Shown: piece after piece, positions 36,401 through 50,803 of the stretch | Position numbering within the stretch: the first letter of the stretch is position 1 | Layout: every line of letters begins with the position of its first letter | Source: Sclerurus mexicanus | Taxonomy: Eukaryota > Chordata > Aves > Passeriformes > Furnariidae | Length of the DNA: 64,000 bases | Reading direction: 5' to 3' | Assembly: GCA_013396755.1 (NCBI GenBank) | Contig: VWZF01002590.1 | Coordinates: 2,690,359-2,754,358 of the forward strand | Notes under the pieces: model-generated | Told to the model about the DNA's origin: nothing | The model's input: the letters and a program-made list of their open reading frames with translations, nothing else | Database searches by the model: none | Made by a program: the position numbers and the translations under genes

Positions 36401-37871
36401 AAACTTCCCCTTTTACCTGCAAGCTGCTGCTTCTTCATGAGAAATGGAATAAGCTGAAGCAGTACTGGGCACCCTTTGATCCTACTCCCCTGAGTTTTAC
36501 TGTGGGAGGTACAATGGAGCCCTGAGGCATCATCATTATTATACTGTATTCTTCTACTTTAAAAATACTGGCCACCAGTATTGTTGCTCAGCAACATGAA
36601 ACTGTGTATCACTGCTGGCTTCATTAAACTTTAAAAATATTTTTCCTTGCCAACTCAAATAAATAATTGACAAAGATTTCAGTGTATATTTAGCATGTCC
36701 ATTCAAATTCCAGTAAGTAGGTAAAACAGTTTCATATATCAAGAATTAAGAAGAAATTACTAATACTGACTCTAAAATAAAATGCACAGCTGAAAAATAC
36801 TTACACTTACACAGCAATTTGTATATTGCTCAAAGGTGGTATATCAAATAAAAATCAAAACCCTATAATTATTCCTTTACTGAACATGCTGCACCTTCTC
36901 TTTTTTCAAAGATCCTTAAATCTTATTCTATAGTTTCTTACTAGAAAAGACCACAACAACTGATCTTTCAACTACTTTAATACATTATTTATATGTTATA
37001 ATGCTAATATTTGCTAATATAGGCAATTGAACACATTAAATATGCATAAATAGAGAAGAACAGATTTCAACACTGATCTTTTCTGGTTGAGTAATAGTGC
37101 CTGGGGTTATTCAAATGGAATGGGTTGTAAAACTCAAGTGTACTTTTTGTCATCCAAGTGATGGATTGCTTGTTACTCACCTCTAGCATGGGACCCAGCT
37201 AAAATAAATTGCTGCAATCCTTATCAGCAGTTTTGTTTCTATTATCTGTGAGAAGTACCAGTTTTATCTAATTGGTGACATTACCAGAACGTTTTTCTGC
37301 AAATATAGAAGCCTCTTGGTAAACACAATTGCTACTTTAACCCATGAGAAGTGCAGTTAGATGCATATCTGTGAGCAGAATGGAGAGAACCAGAGCTAGG
37401 GAGCTTTGGAGATCTCTAAGCTAAATGACTGCCAAAATAAACATGACTGGAGATAGAGGGATTAATCCTGTAATCCTTACTTAAGCAAAATTCTTGCTAT
37501 CTTCAGTGAGATTCTCACTGGGGAACAGCTGTAGAAATTGGCCTAAATGAAGCAGAAATGAGAAAGGCCAAATTCTGTATGTGCGCGTGTGACTTCTATA
37601 AAACCTGAAGTGTGACACCCTGGGCCTGGGATAATCAGCACATAAATTGCCACCAAGCTCTACAGTACCAAGACTTTACCCAGTATAAACACAGAAACAT
37701 CCATAGCCCCATAGGGTAACCTTTCTATCCAAGTTCCACTAAGAATTGAGAACACAAGTGCAAATTGAAACTAACATTCGGAAAAAAAATGTGCATTTTA
37801 TTAAAAACTGTCTTTCATTTGAACCAATCCTAGTGTTCAGAGCATTTCTCTTCACTGAACTCAGAGTTATT
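33433..37871. other. Non-coding stretch
   Basis: No recognised gene. It includes a short (CA)n(TA)n at 35964-35984, a GTAAGG donor at 35556 with no clear acceptor partner, and the candidate + strand exon at 36298-36343. Confidence 0.4.
36298..36343 (+). CDS. Isolated candidate exon on the + strand
   Basis: An excellent acceptor (TTTTTTCCTACATCTCTCTCAAG-like) and donor GAAGGAG|GTGAGA enclose 46 bases. These are open as FPFNLTPSIVSALKE when entered with one base of a codon, and open in a second frame too. There is no partner exon to test its phase. It may be a non-coding RNA exon or chance. Confidence 0.12.
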
Positions 37872-37960
37872 GCCCCCATTTTCCATATGGAAGGGAAAAC
37901 CAACAAGCAAAATTAAGTGATTTTCCACAGACCACACAGCAAGTGATTAGTATCATGGGG
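37872..37960 (-). repeat. MIR-type tRNA-SINE fragment
   Basis: The + strand CCCCCATTTTCCATATGG, then ATTAAGTGATTTTCCACAG and ACCACACAGCAAGTGATTAG, corresponds to the reverse complement of a MIR body ('CCCCATTTTACAGATG...TTGCCCAAGGTCACACAGC'). The tRNA-like head is missing or unrecognisable. Sequence just after it (GGTGTAAATCC near 37975) may belong to another old amniote repeat. Confidence 0.6.
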
Positions 37961-40900
37961 ATGAATTAATCTTGGGTGTAAATCCATAAAGATTAATGGA
38001 GCTCTAACAGGGATTAATTTGGCCATCATCTCTAAGGATAGCAAAACCAATTAGGTGATGTCATTAATCTTCTGATTTGTAAAGGACTGTTTCTTAAGCA
38101 ATACTGAAAGAAAGGCAATAAAATAGGAATGGCCAAAGGATCCACTATAGCAGATGAACTGGTCATTCCTTGGCAACGGATTTGCAGCAGGAGCCTTAAA
38201 TAGTGACAGCAGCCTCAATATGCCTTCACGCTTCCATCCCAACTGACATGCTCTGTGGCAATCATTTATTTGAAGATTGGATAGTCAGTCCAGATTTCAG
38301 TCACTGATTAGGTTTATGTCTTTTCTTAGGGCAAGACTCCCATGAAACTCATTTGGAGTCAAATATTTTTATTATGGCCCTAGGATCTTCAAATCTTTAG
38401 AAAATATTAAGTGCTTAATGCCCTATGGAAAGTAGCACTTGAAAGATTCATAAATTTAAAGCTTCCCCTTTTGACCTGACAGCATGTGATCTATCCCATT
38501 AGAAGGAAGTCTCTAAGAAGTAAGCATTTCAAAATCTACATAATTGACTTGTTCTGAGATTTGGGGAGGAAAAAAGTCCTTATTCACTGGCTTGGACAAT
38601 ACACAATTTCCCATCTTAAATTATGATGATGTTTCGGATGCTCAAAAAAGGGTCAAAATTGGCCCACAGCAGAGAAGGATCTTCCTTCCATCTGCCTCAG
38701 AAATTTTATTTTAAAAAGAAGACAAGCAGAAAGGTTTTTGTTAAAGGGTAATGACCAGCTATAACAAATGCACACAAAGCGTAGATGAACAGAACAACAA
38801 AAACCATGGCTTCCAGATCATGGTTGATGGAATTTATGGAAAAAAAACATCTGTGACATTGGCAAGGTCTAGCATGAGGACATTGAATAGGAGATAGTGA
38901 ATTTGTGCCTGCAAGTTGTGTGCATTACCTAATAGGCCTGGTAAGAATGTTCCACTGGGATGTTGAAAGCAAAACTTGGCAACAGTGAAATCATTAAAAC
39001 CCTACTGCATAGAAGCCCTCATTCAAAATGTAATAATATGTATCAGGTTTTTCATTATTTTTAGAAGAGAAAATATTCTGGCTGTAATAAGGATCTTCCC
39101 ATCAATAGTTCTGTCTGAATAAGTGTTTCATGGCAGCGATTTCATAATTGGTGAAATGACTCAAAAATCCTTTCATGGGGATGTTCTTGGATAAAATAAA
39201 CCCACTTTCCTAATTTTATATACTGTAGGAGTTCAAATGAGGTGATGTGCTCAGGCTGACAATACAGCTCCATTCCGGAGGGGCGATGTCATGACACTCC
39301 CTTGCATCCTGGTAGAGAAGCGAGGCTTTGTGGGTCAGGGCTTTCCTGCTTCCTTCCCACTCCAGTCAGCTGAGCACTTTTTAGGAATGTAATGACACAC
39401 CACTGCATCCATCTACAAACAAAGGATGCTGAAAAGAGTCACAGCAGAAGCATCCAATGAGAATATGAAAGAAATTTGTGCTTTGGCAGGGAGACTTGAG
39501 CATGGAAGATGGAGTGGGATGATAATGTTTCTGAGTCAGTGATGATTGTGTGACAGTGTGATTGCACTTAGGAGTTGGTGCTGCTAAATATCGATGCACA
39601 TAAGCCTAGAAAGTGTGGTGTGGAGAATTTGGTCAGCCACAAAGAGTAAATAAATGTACCAGGAAACGTTCCTACATGGTATCATTTATGTTTCAGAAGG
39701 GCCATGAAAACAACAGGAAATGTGCTTAAGAAAAAGCTGTCAAATTAGGCCCATAATATATAAATAGGTAAAGAACACCCATTTTAATATCATGCTTTGA
39801 CAGATGGATCTAAAGAAATACTCTGAGGAATGCTTCAACAAAAGCTTATGCTTCCAGAACACCTTTCAGACTATAAAATAAAAATATTTCTGTTTCAATG
39901 TTTGTTTCTCACAACCGTATTCAGTGATTAATAGAGGAAGAAATTATAGAAATGTAATTTTTTTTTCCATAAGTAGGCATTATATGGAACATTATAATTT
40001 CTAGGCAAAAATAAGGTTCTGCATGTGAGCAGATGTATTTCAGTAGACTGCCTAGCTTAATGCTAGTTTTCCTTTTAAAAATTAGGCCAGCTTTATCATT
40101 AGTGATTAGGGCAAATGGATAATGATCACACCACCATTTATTCAACCTTTGTAAAGTGCAAATATACGTGCAGTACAGTGCTACGGGCACAAGGCTATGT
40201 AGAGCCAGACAGCAATTGCAAAACTGTGCAAAAGCAGTGCAAAAGCAGTGCAGTAACTGTAAACCCAATCATGCTTGCAGCTCTGGGAGGGACCAGGTAG
40301 GAGGTGGGAACAGGTAGCTTGGCTCATCTTCTGTAGCTAATGTTTGTTGTAGAAACAATACAGCAACAAGCACAGCATCACAGATATTAGCTCTGTGCAA
40401 ATAAACTCTTTATTATAAACAGTATTTGGTGTTCAGGGGAACAAAGTCAATACTTTAATGCTATAGTAAATACCACAGTAAGAGTATCTGTGATTCAAAC
40501 CCAAGTTATTGCATAAAAAATAACTGCACACAAACAATTACAGCCCATCTAGTTCATAAATCTTTGTTGCCCTACTTAAAATGCATGTTTCAGAAATAAT
40601 TTATGAGGGAAAATAAATGCATGCTCACAGTAACTACTGCTTCACAAGTCCAGTTGCTGTAAAGCTGGAAGAAGTTGGAGAACAACAGAAAAAAAGTAGT
40701 GATGGCAACTGCTTTCTAAGCACTGTGCGGCAGAATGAAGCCCAGACCTTGTCCTGTAAACACTGTGTTAGTTCTTTGCTGATCCTCTGGTTGATGTGGC
40801 CATTGCTGATTTCATTGACAATTAGCTCTGGGTCTGTTTTAAGAACAGAGTAACAGGCATCCTGAAATGCATGTATTTATGGAAAAGTCTTCTATGTTTT

Positions 40901-43900
40901 AGTTTGGATTTATTTGATGCTGTTCAAGGATTTACTGCGTTGTTTTTTTCAGATTGCAAGCACAACAATGGAAACATCTGTTCCTTGGTTTGCACATACA
41001 TTTAGTGTTATATATATGGATTGTGGACACAAATGAAAAATCTGGCTTACACCACCAGAGACATATCATCTTAAAATCAGAGTAAGAGAACAGACCCCAC
41101 ATAAGTATGGGAAATCCTGGTCATTTTCACATACCCATTTTAGTTCCTATTTACAGCAAATTAAATCTTCTCACTATGTCCTTTCTAAGAAGCTGAAGCT
41201 TCAGCTGTAGTGGCAGCTTGTCCCCTTCAGAGGTACCATCTCAATCTCTTGCTACTATCCCACAGTGCCCAATGTCACCATGAGGGATGTAAAAAAATCA
41301 TCCCTTAAAATGTTTTGGAAGATGATGCCAGTCTGAAGTAGATAGTACAGGTCTGCCCCTGCCATGTTCTCAGGGAAGGTACCACCTCAAGACCCATTTT
41401 GGAGGAAACACAGGTGCACTGCTCAGAAAACAGGGTATTAGTACCCCGGCAAGTCAAGACAGACACAATCTCCTTGCTTCAGGCACACAGCTGTCAATGG
41501 AGTAAATAGGAAGATAAGACAGACCACAGTCTGAACTACATCCCACAGAGTTAGTGTCCTTAGAGCATGAACAGCTGGTTAATCTGATTAAAGGAGATGG
41601 AAAAACATCTTGAGGATGGCATGGCCAGGAGGAGAACATCAGTGGCAATAAAAGCCAGATAAGTGCCTGGGTGCATGTATGGTTCATTGTCAACACCAGA
41701 AGAGGTGCAGGAGGCAGCCCAGCATGACTATTCCCTGCACACCTTTGTGGTAGCCACCAAAAGCCACCATCCCCACCTCCCCTGGGTGCTGTGCAAGCTG
41801 CAGGTTCCCATTCCACATGTGCTGGGCAATGTGAACTCCAGGAGTGTGATGAAAATAGTATCATTTATCCACATCTAACTATCATATCTCTTTATTTTGA
41901 ACAACGAAGAACCCACATGGATGGATTCATCACACAATGCATTATAGAGTATAGGCAATAAATGACCCAGGGTCTTCTCAAAAATTTTTGTTTGAAAGAA
42001 AAAGTATCTGCTCTTCCACAAAACCCGGAATTCAACCTCCCATCTGGATAGTTTCAGATAGCTTCAGGCATCTCACTGTATTTCTGTGTTTCGAGAGATC
42101 TTGGGTGTCTGACACAACACTATGCTTGGCTTGTGCCAGGAAAAAATCTCTTGGCTGCATAATGGATCTTCTCCATCTTCAGATGCCTATTCCACAAGAG
42201 CAAGCATAACATTTTTTGTGAAACTCTCTCTGAACAAAGCAGCCAGCCCCAAAAGCATCTTTCTACCTGGTTTGTCTCAGCTGCTCACGGTAAACGAGTC
42301 ACAGGTTATAAAGTACAGCAGTGGGGCTGCCAGAAGGGGTCTGAACCTGTTCTCTCTGTGCAGAGCCCAGGCTGGCTCCATGCATAACATAGATAATACC
42401 CCTGGCTGCTGTGATGCCCATTGCTAGACTCAGGCAGCTTTGTGGGATGGAGTGCTGTGAAGGAAAGGACTGCTGAGGGCACTGTCAGGGCACAGCCATC
42501 ACAGACAGCACCCCCAGGGTTACACCTGCAGACCACCAAGCCACTGCCATTTGCTAAGAGCACAGGTCCCTGTGCCCTGGTACGGGAGAGCTGGTGTTTC
42601 TGGGGCAGGGTTGAAATACAACACATTCTTCTGTTTTAAATCTGGTTTGGGGGTATTCTGCCAAACCTTACAATGCAGGGAGAAAGACAATACAGCTATC
42701 TAATCTATATAGATTAGTCTCTGCATGAGCTCCAATCCTAGATTTTCCTGGCTAGATCTCAGGACGCGGATTACTTTTGTTATCTAATGAGTAACATAAA
42801 AAGATATACAAGTCTGCTACTTAGGAAAATAAAATATATTTAAAATTAGCTATATGGATAGATTATCTTGGGGTTTTTTCCCCTTACTGACTGAAAGTCA
42901 TTACATATAATGTCAAGTTAGTAAGCAACAAATCCTTTCTTATTGAAGTTACTTAAACCATTAATGGAATTACAGCTTGCTTTAGATTTGTAGTCCTTTT
43001 TTTACTGCCACCTGTCTACTTTTCAGTTTGCACCAAAGGAAAAGGAAAAAGCTCTTTTCTGTTCTAAACTCACACTAAACTACTTACCGTGAACAGGTAA
43101 TGCTTAAAAAGAAAATATGGCCAGAATAATTCTTCTTGCCAGAGTATGGTATTTGAAATCAGACTATACAGGAAAAGATCCTATCTTACAGTAACATATG
43201 CAGACCACAGAAAACATCACTGTACTATCCTTACTTACTTAGTACTTAACACCAAGCCCCCATCACAATTAAGGAAAATTAATTACTTTGTAGATTAAGT
43301 TAAAATCCCAGCTGTTATAAAATATAAGGTAATCATCATTTCAACAGCAACATGGAATTAAGTAATAGAAGAAACAAATGACCTGCACAGAACTCTGGTG
43401 CTCCACTGTGGTCTGCCTGGGCTGGTTCCTCAGGGATAGACTTCATGTTCCTCAGGGATGCCCCGGGAGCAGCTGGTGGGTTGTGTCCGGGATTCAAAGG
43501 GCTCTGCATGAGAGGCAACTGAGTGCCTTCTCTTCTTTTTATTTATGTGGATGTTACAATGGCAGCAGACAGCAATGCATAGACACTAAATTAATTAAGC
43601 TGTTTCTAAGCCACAGCATTAAGGTGATGTCATAAGAACATGCTTAGGATGGCAAGGTCACTGGAAAGGGAGAGTACATGTCCTGCAATAAAAGATTTTG
43701 TAGTTTGGAGGGCTTGTGTTGGATGCCTTATGTGAATTTTTCAACTCTTTTTTTTTTTTTAGGCTGGGCACCACCTGGAAAAGTATTTTTTCTATCCACT
43801 GAAACATTCAACAGTATCTCTGATTTAAACAGGAGAGAAGGTGTTACACCTGCTTCATCTCTGAGCACTATACATCATACACTCAGAAATGCATAAATTA

Positions 43901-45840
43901 GACATATTTGCAAACACATGGAACTGGGAAAATATTTTGATGCAAGATAACATAGTTAATGTAATTAATGCCAGACTGAGTTTGTGTTTGCACACAAGCA
44001 TGTTCAGAGAGGCACGTGCTGGGCTACCAGAAATCTGCTCAGTTTACTGCTTCCATTGACATGCTATTGCACTGCGCTTTTGCATTGATAGTTTGATTAT
44101 ATTGTGCAACTGAACCTGAGATTTTTTCCTCTATTTCCTAAGTGACTAGTTGTGTAAAAATCAAGAACAGCAACAATTAGTTTTTATTTTCTTCATAGAC
44201 CTACAAAACCCCAAAAACTTCCAGAAAGGAAGACACTAACAGAAGAAATAAAGCAGATGCTGATGCACTGCAAACTCTTAATGATGCTAGTGCTTCACTG
44301 TGAAATATTTTAACTAGGAAATATAGAGTGTCTGAACATCAGCCGTAATCCTCTCACATAGAAGCCTTTTCTAAGGCTCATACAGAGTAAGTGCAAGCCT
44401 ATGTCTTCAGTGTTAATGGGATCAGCTGAAGTGAGTAATGCTTTGTGTATGCTAAGGCTGTGATCCTGTACACGTGGTAAAAAGATGGCAGTGCTGGTTT
44501 TTCTAAGCAGTCAGTTCCACACGAGGTGAAGTGAGTCAGAGCGTTTGAGATGGATGAGCAGCTCTCAGAAAGAAGCTTTTGTTCCTTGTCTCCAGTCTCA
44601 GTCACAGTGGAACTGTCTCTACCATCTACCTATTAACATCAACATCACTGGGGCTGTTTGTGTAAGAAACACTCGTGCATATAAGCAAAGGTCACACAAG
44701 GAGACTCTTACATCAGGATCTTTTTCTTTTTTTTTTGTACCAATCTTAAAATTACTACACTGATGACCCACCACTGCCCCTCATAAGGAAAAGCTGGAGT
44801 CAGCTAGAGACACAGAAGGGGATCAATTTGTCACTGAGAGCTTTACAGTAACAACTATTTATCCTTGTCTGCAGTATTTGTACAAGCAACAGAAGAGAAA
44901 TATTTCTATTCACTATGTGACAGTCTCCTACCCTTTCTTTAGCTCTTACTTGTAATTGCAGCAAAAACAATATCCTGAGGGCTTTATGCTGATCCGTTGG
45001 ATTTGAACACCGGCCTCTCAACTTACAGCCTCTGTATCCCCCACTGTCAGACAAGTACACACTGTTTCTGCTATCCAATAAAAGCTTGGGAAACAAGCTT
45101 AGACCTGCATAGATTTTACCACCAATTCCAGACAAGGAATTGAATGCAAAAATCCACTTGGTAATCATGCAAAAGCAGAAGGCAGATGAAATAGCTCCGT
45201 TCCCCTCCTGATGCCACAGGGCACATTCTGTCCCAATTTGTGGTGATATAGCAGTGCTGCAGGCAGTGAGCTGTGTGAGTCTGACGCCGAGCAGCGCGTG
45301 CCAAAGAGTGGATGCGCTCTCTTAAGTGTTCCTTCTTGCAGCATCTCAGCACTTCTGAGTGCTCAGGGGTTATGTACTAGCTATGCTTCAATGGTGCAGA
45401 AAAGCACTTTCCATTCAAAGTGAATAGTCACCAAAGTAATGGAGAAAATTGTTAAGTGCTGTCAATGGAGACATCTTTGCTTTTTTTATCGATGTGTTAA
45501 TGGAATGCCCTGCCACAAATCATAAGGGTTTTGCAGCCTGTTACTTACAAATGGTGAATATAATGACAAAACCAAATATTATGTTACCCCCTGGTTTCCA
45601 TTACTGGGCTAAATTCCTGGATTAAATCATGATCCTTAGAGCTGAAGTCAAAGGATTTTGCCCAGAGCAATGATTAGGATATCAGAAGATGAAATCTCCC
45701 TGATCCCCACAGAGGAACTGAAGAGAAACGTGGGAGTGGAGGAGGTCAACACAAAGGGTGCCTGAGGACTCCTATTCTACCCACCATGTGATGATGTATG
45801 TTGGGAGGGAACTACTACTGCATGGAGACACACACACTCA
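37961..45840. other. Non-coding stretch, no recognisable gene
   Basis: T- and G-leaning sequence with scattered short frames on both strands. It contains a short 11-bp tandem repeat at 40223-40252 and a T tract at 43747-43760. No coding exon with two good splice sites was found on a careful but by-eye pass. Confidence 0.4.
40223..40252. repeat. Short 11-bp tandem repeat
   Basis: The unit GTGCAAAAGCA occurs nearly three times in tandem. It is too short to be a confident minisatellite. Confidence 0.6.
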
Positions 45841-45847
45841 CATATAA

Positions 45848-45888
45848 GTATATGTAAGTATATATATATATATATACACACACACATT
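45848..45888. repeat. (TA)n(CA)n compound microsatellite
   Basis: A run of alternating TA is followed directly by ACACACACACA. Confidence 0.9.
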
Positions 45889-46345
45889 TATGTTTACAGG
45901 GTCTACTGCACAGCCAAGCCAAAGGCACTGTGGGTCCTGCCCACCCGTACAAGGAAGTCGAGCATTGCTCTGTATGGATTCTTAGTAGGTCCTATCCAGG
46001 GTTTCACAGTTTTCTCAAGGTAAAAGGCAAAAGAAAGATAGACACTGCTGCTAAAAATAGCCAGTTATGCCCTTGATGATTCATTTGTTGGTAGGAAGTA
46101 CCCCTAAGTGCCTCTATCTAAACATTCTGTTCTCTGGTTCAGTATCTTCCATACCAGCCTGTGTATGTCTCTACAGTCTTCCTCGGTCTGCTTTCCTATG
46201 GGTTATATCTTCTTTAACTAAATATATTAGGACAGTTTATTTATCTCCCTCCATGGCAGCAAGACCCAAGCACGACTTCCTCCTGCTGTAGGAATTTCAT
46301 AAATAAATCACTGTCTATTATTTCCCTGGGAGCATATAGCATTAC

Positions 46346-46442
46346 CAAAAAAAAAAACCCTACAAACAAACAAACAAACAAAAACACAAAAACACAAAAA
46401 AACAAAACAAAACAAAACCCAACCAACCAAACAAACAAAGAA
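46346..46442. repeat. A-rich (AAAC)n tract
   Basis: Almost 100 bases of AAAC, AAAAC and ACCA units with hardly any T or G. It is preceded by a poly-A run. No SINE or LINE body is recognisable next to it, so it is called a simple repeat. Confidence 0.85.
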
Positions 46443-47413
46443 AGGAATCACCCCTTTCTTATCTTAAATACATTGGATACATTGGATATATAACAGGAAT
46501 ATGCTGTTAAACTTCAGTGGCAAACCTCTTTGCAGTGCTCTGATTTATGCAAGCAATAAATAATTGCACTGAATGACTTCTAGAGGTACAGTTAAGGAAG
46601 ATTTCATGGGAGAAGGAAAGCTTCATGTGATTTAACTACCCAGCCCCCAAACATACACACTCAGGGTGATAACCAGGTTTTAAATCACAGTCCTGTAAAT
46701 TGCCATAGATTGGGAGGAAATTAAATTGGGCTCTTTGGTGACATCCTTCAGTTCAAGTGACTGTTTATGAATGTATAACTGAGTTTATTGATAGGCATTT
46801 TGAACATGAAATGGGCTTTATTTGGAGCTGTTGGATTTTTTGTTTTCTGTTACAATATCACTATACTGCTGGAACTATCCTATATTTTTTGTAAGCAAAC
46901 TCTACTCGTCACTAACAACCCAAGGAAAAATGAGGCAACAAGATGCTTCTTTAGTTGCCCAATGGGCTTCTTTATGTCTGCTCCAGTGTGAAGGGCTGGT
47001 AAATCAGAGATGTTTAGCTGAGATGGCAGGGCAATGAGTGCATGTTACTGTTACTCGTGTGAGCCCTAAACACAGAGGAGCCAAAACCTGCTTTTCCTCC
47101 AGAGCATCCCTGCAGCTGCACATGGCTGAGTCAGGCTTTTTCCAGGACTGAAACTACCACTCACTACTCGGTGTGCCTATGAACACCATCTTCAGAGGGA
47201 ATACATCTGGGATGCTGTGATTAATGGTCCTTTCCGCCTTTCTTTCTTTTATTCTTTCTTTTTCTATTCTAAGTTTGGCATTGTTTATCTTTCGATGGGG
47301 GACTTGCTGGGAGCTAATAAAATATATGTGGTTTTAATTTTTGCTGAGGTATTTAAGTTGCAGTAGGATAAACTGGGGAATAATAAATGAATCCTTTGGG
47401 CAGTGATACTTAG

Positions 47414-47470
47414 TTCATAGAACCATAGAATTGTTTGCATTGGAAGGAATCTTAGTTACTAACTCTTTAG
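47414..47470 (-). repeat. CR1 LINE 3' tail fragment, diverged
   Basis: TTCATAGAACCATAGAATTG then GCATTGGAAGGAATCTTAG resembles the reverse complement of a CR1 3' end. It has more substitutions than the other copies and is truncated after about 55 bases. Confidence 0.75.
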
Positions 47471-50400
47471 TCTCTTCAGTTTAGACAAGCCACATAACCA
47501 GATTTTTATGTGCCTTTTTTTTAAAACTAAATAGTATTTTCTCAGTACATTCACTGATATTTTTGGCAGTCACCGCTTTTATTTTTCCCTGTAGACACAA
47601 TCTGTCTTTGTTAGAAAACAGTGTTACCACTGATGAAGGCAGTGATTTTTTTAGGCAGTCTGTACATAATAATACATGTTCCTATTGGAGCAAAATGAGA
47701 GATACCAGCACATTTGTCTTCCCATTTGTAAAAGTTTCCCCAAATACTTTCCCTTCCAACAGCATGTTTATGATCCATACAGCACATGCTTAGAGTACAC
47801 ATAACATGTTAACAAGGTAATGTTGGCAAACTTGTGATTTGTCCCTGGTTTCCCTCAAGGACTGGGCATGCACAGTTTCACATTCAAAGAGGAAAGCTGC
47901 TGACTCCCAGCAGCCAAAAAGCACAGCAAGACTCAAGTGTTGTGGCTCCCTCTGAATGAGTAAGCAGCTGAAAATAATACCTCTTGCATTTTCTTTGGCA
48001 ACAGGGCTTGTAGATGATATTTATCCTTCTTTTTAAATTTTCTGTGAACCAACTAGTGCAAGATCACAGCAAACAACTGGAATACAGACTCTGGTTTGTA
48101 GTGCTGTAGCTGGCTCCATCTCCAATGGACCAGCTTTGAAGTGCTGATAAATTAATCCATGACATATTTTGCTCAATTCTGTGGTAGATATTTTGCAGCA
48201 AGTCTTTTTATGTAATCTGACTCTATCTTGGTCCCACTCTTAATGCTCCTCACTATCAGACAAGGCCTTAATCTCAAGACTGTGTCCTAAATCCGTTCCT
48301 GGAAAGGCAATGGAAGAGGGTATCAGCGATACTTTTCAGTTCAAGCAGTACATGCCATAAAGATTACATTTGTACACGACACAACAGCACGAAGATACAC
48401 TTCTCAGCTGATGCATGTTTGGATCAAAAAATTTAAAAGAAAAATAATAGGTGAGATCTTGAGATTTTAGGAAAATAAGTTCAGTTCTAATAGGTCCCTA
48501 AAATTAATGAAAATATGAAGATGAGAGAGACTCAGTGTGAATATTTCCAGGCAGGACTGCAAACTACCTCCAGACATCTTGGAACTGATAATTTCTGCTT
48601 GTAGTAATGACACATAGCTCTGTTCAACAGCCTTCAGAGGTTTGTGCTTATTCAGTGATGAGCACTTGGAATACTTCTGCAAGAGACACTCTGGGATTCA
48701 TTTCCAAGTGGTAGAGTAGCAGGCTGTCCCACTGGCAAGCATTAGGAGGAAAGGGCAGCAGCTGGAAAAAGAAGCAGTGACCCAAACAACTCCAACAGAA
48801 AATAACAGAAATAAAAATATCTGTGAATTGGACCCTTAAATCTAGATTATTAATATCTGAAGAATAGATCTCCTTTAAACAAGGACCTTCACTGTCCAAG
48901 TCTGCAAAATGAACTCTCTAAACTACTCTCTGAACCTCATGCAACAGTTTTGATGTTTACAGTAAATGAAAAATCATTTTTCTGATTGCTGCTCCACATC
49001 TGGCACCTTTGCAGCAAGTTCATTTCCAAAAATAGAAGATAATTATTTGATGCATTTTTATATAATTGCTAAATGAATAAATGAGCTTCATGAGCACTTT
49101 TATTTTCTCCCTTTGCAGAAAAAGAAAAAACCCTAATAGCCTCAAAAAAGTTGGACTTTTTTTTCCAGCTATCATCAGTCACAGAGAGTGCAGGCCAGCA
49201 CACAGGGCAGAAAGAGCATTAACATCTAGTGCTGCAGACCAGCCAAGTAGGGCTGGAGCTTGACAGGACCAGCAGTCCTTCCCAGCACAGCCACACAGCA
49301 TCGCTAGAGGAAAGGGAGGGGTGGACTGTGGAGGGTCTAGCACTGGCTACTACACTGCTTTCTAAATGCTTCTCCACACCATCTGTTCACAACATCCCAG
49401 CCCAGTCAGTCAGGATGCCCTCTGCCAGAGGATTGAATCCTCTCAAGAGGCTGCAGTACAAGCCCCCGCGCTGGTCTGCTCATCAATGTCACAAGTCAGG
49501 CATTCGTGTGTACACACAGAAGAGGCAAGTTGGGCTAAAAGGTCTGAAGTAGCACAGTATCAGAGTTCCAGTGCTCATGATAGGATTTCAAACTCAATAT
49601 TCAAACCTTTGTGCTTCCCCAGGATCCTGAACTCTCTGTGGCCTTTAAGTGGCTTAGCAGTTGGTGATTCACTTATAAATCCTGACAGACCTCAGAGGCT
49701 GAATTCCAGCCCTCCTGTAAGATCCTGGTTGAAACAGAGGCCAGCTGGGCCACTCTCTGTCACTGACTGGAGCAAGGTCTAAGTATCTCTAAAATTGGCC
49801 TCTGTTCTTATTTGGGAAACCTTCCTGTCATTTCATGCACTTCATATCTGAGTAAGGGCACAAACCCCCCCAAATGAAACACAAATAAGGATTTCATTTA
49901 TTAACTATTAATATTATTAATTACTAGTATTTCTACAGTAACATTTGCATACATGAAACTTCATTACAAATTAAAATATATCTCTCCTTCACATGCCTTA
50001 TGAGCTCCTTTATATGCAACCTGGCTTGTCAAGAGATGGCAAACAAAAGATCTCGGAGGATCAGGATTTACTCTGAATAAGCTGATAGCTACATATTGGA
50101 ATTATATTGAATCATATTGGAATTAAGTAACTTAGTGCCACTAATGCCACCGGCACTGCAACTAGCCTTGACACTGGTGAGGGGCTTAATCTAAGAGGCT
50201 CTTTTGATTTCTCAGAGGCTTGTAATGGTTAATTTTCTATTCCTTTTCCTTTTTTATTTCTCTTTCTTTAGACAGAAAGGCTGAGTGTGAAAGAATCTAA
50301 TCTATGCTATGCTTAGGTTATGGCAGGCAGGAGATGGAGGAACAAAAGAGGAGCAGGACAGAAAAAATATCTTGCAGTTCAGCTAAGCCACTAATATTTG

Positions 50401-50803
50401 CTAATTGCAATAAATATGATACTGCACAGAGGCTCCTAATGAGCTTATATAAAGCATTTTAATGGGATGTTGTGAGGTTAAACATTGTGTTTAAAAATAT
50501 AAATGTCCTTAATAATTCCAGATTAAAACAGAATTGACTACCCTGTTAATATTCCACCTCTTCATGCCAGAGTCTGAACTGTATTTCACACAACTTTACC
50601 ACTGAAAACAGATGGGGCTTTATTTGGCTGCTCTCAGGCCAGAGCACACCTGGATCACACCAGAGAGGACAGTGCATGGATGCACCAGGCAGTGCTGGAA
50701 ATGCAGCTCCAAAGATGCAGAGGGACCGTGTTATGTCCTGGCTTGCCAGGCTGCCTTGGCATCTCTTGTGAGCTTTTGGCCCAGCCCCAGGCTCCACGTC
50801 AGC
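47471..50803. other. Non-coding stretch
   Basis: No recognised gene. Overlapping + frames at 49229-49782 reach 138 codons but are compositionally ordinary and lack splice or similarity support. Confidence 0.4.
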
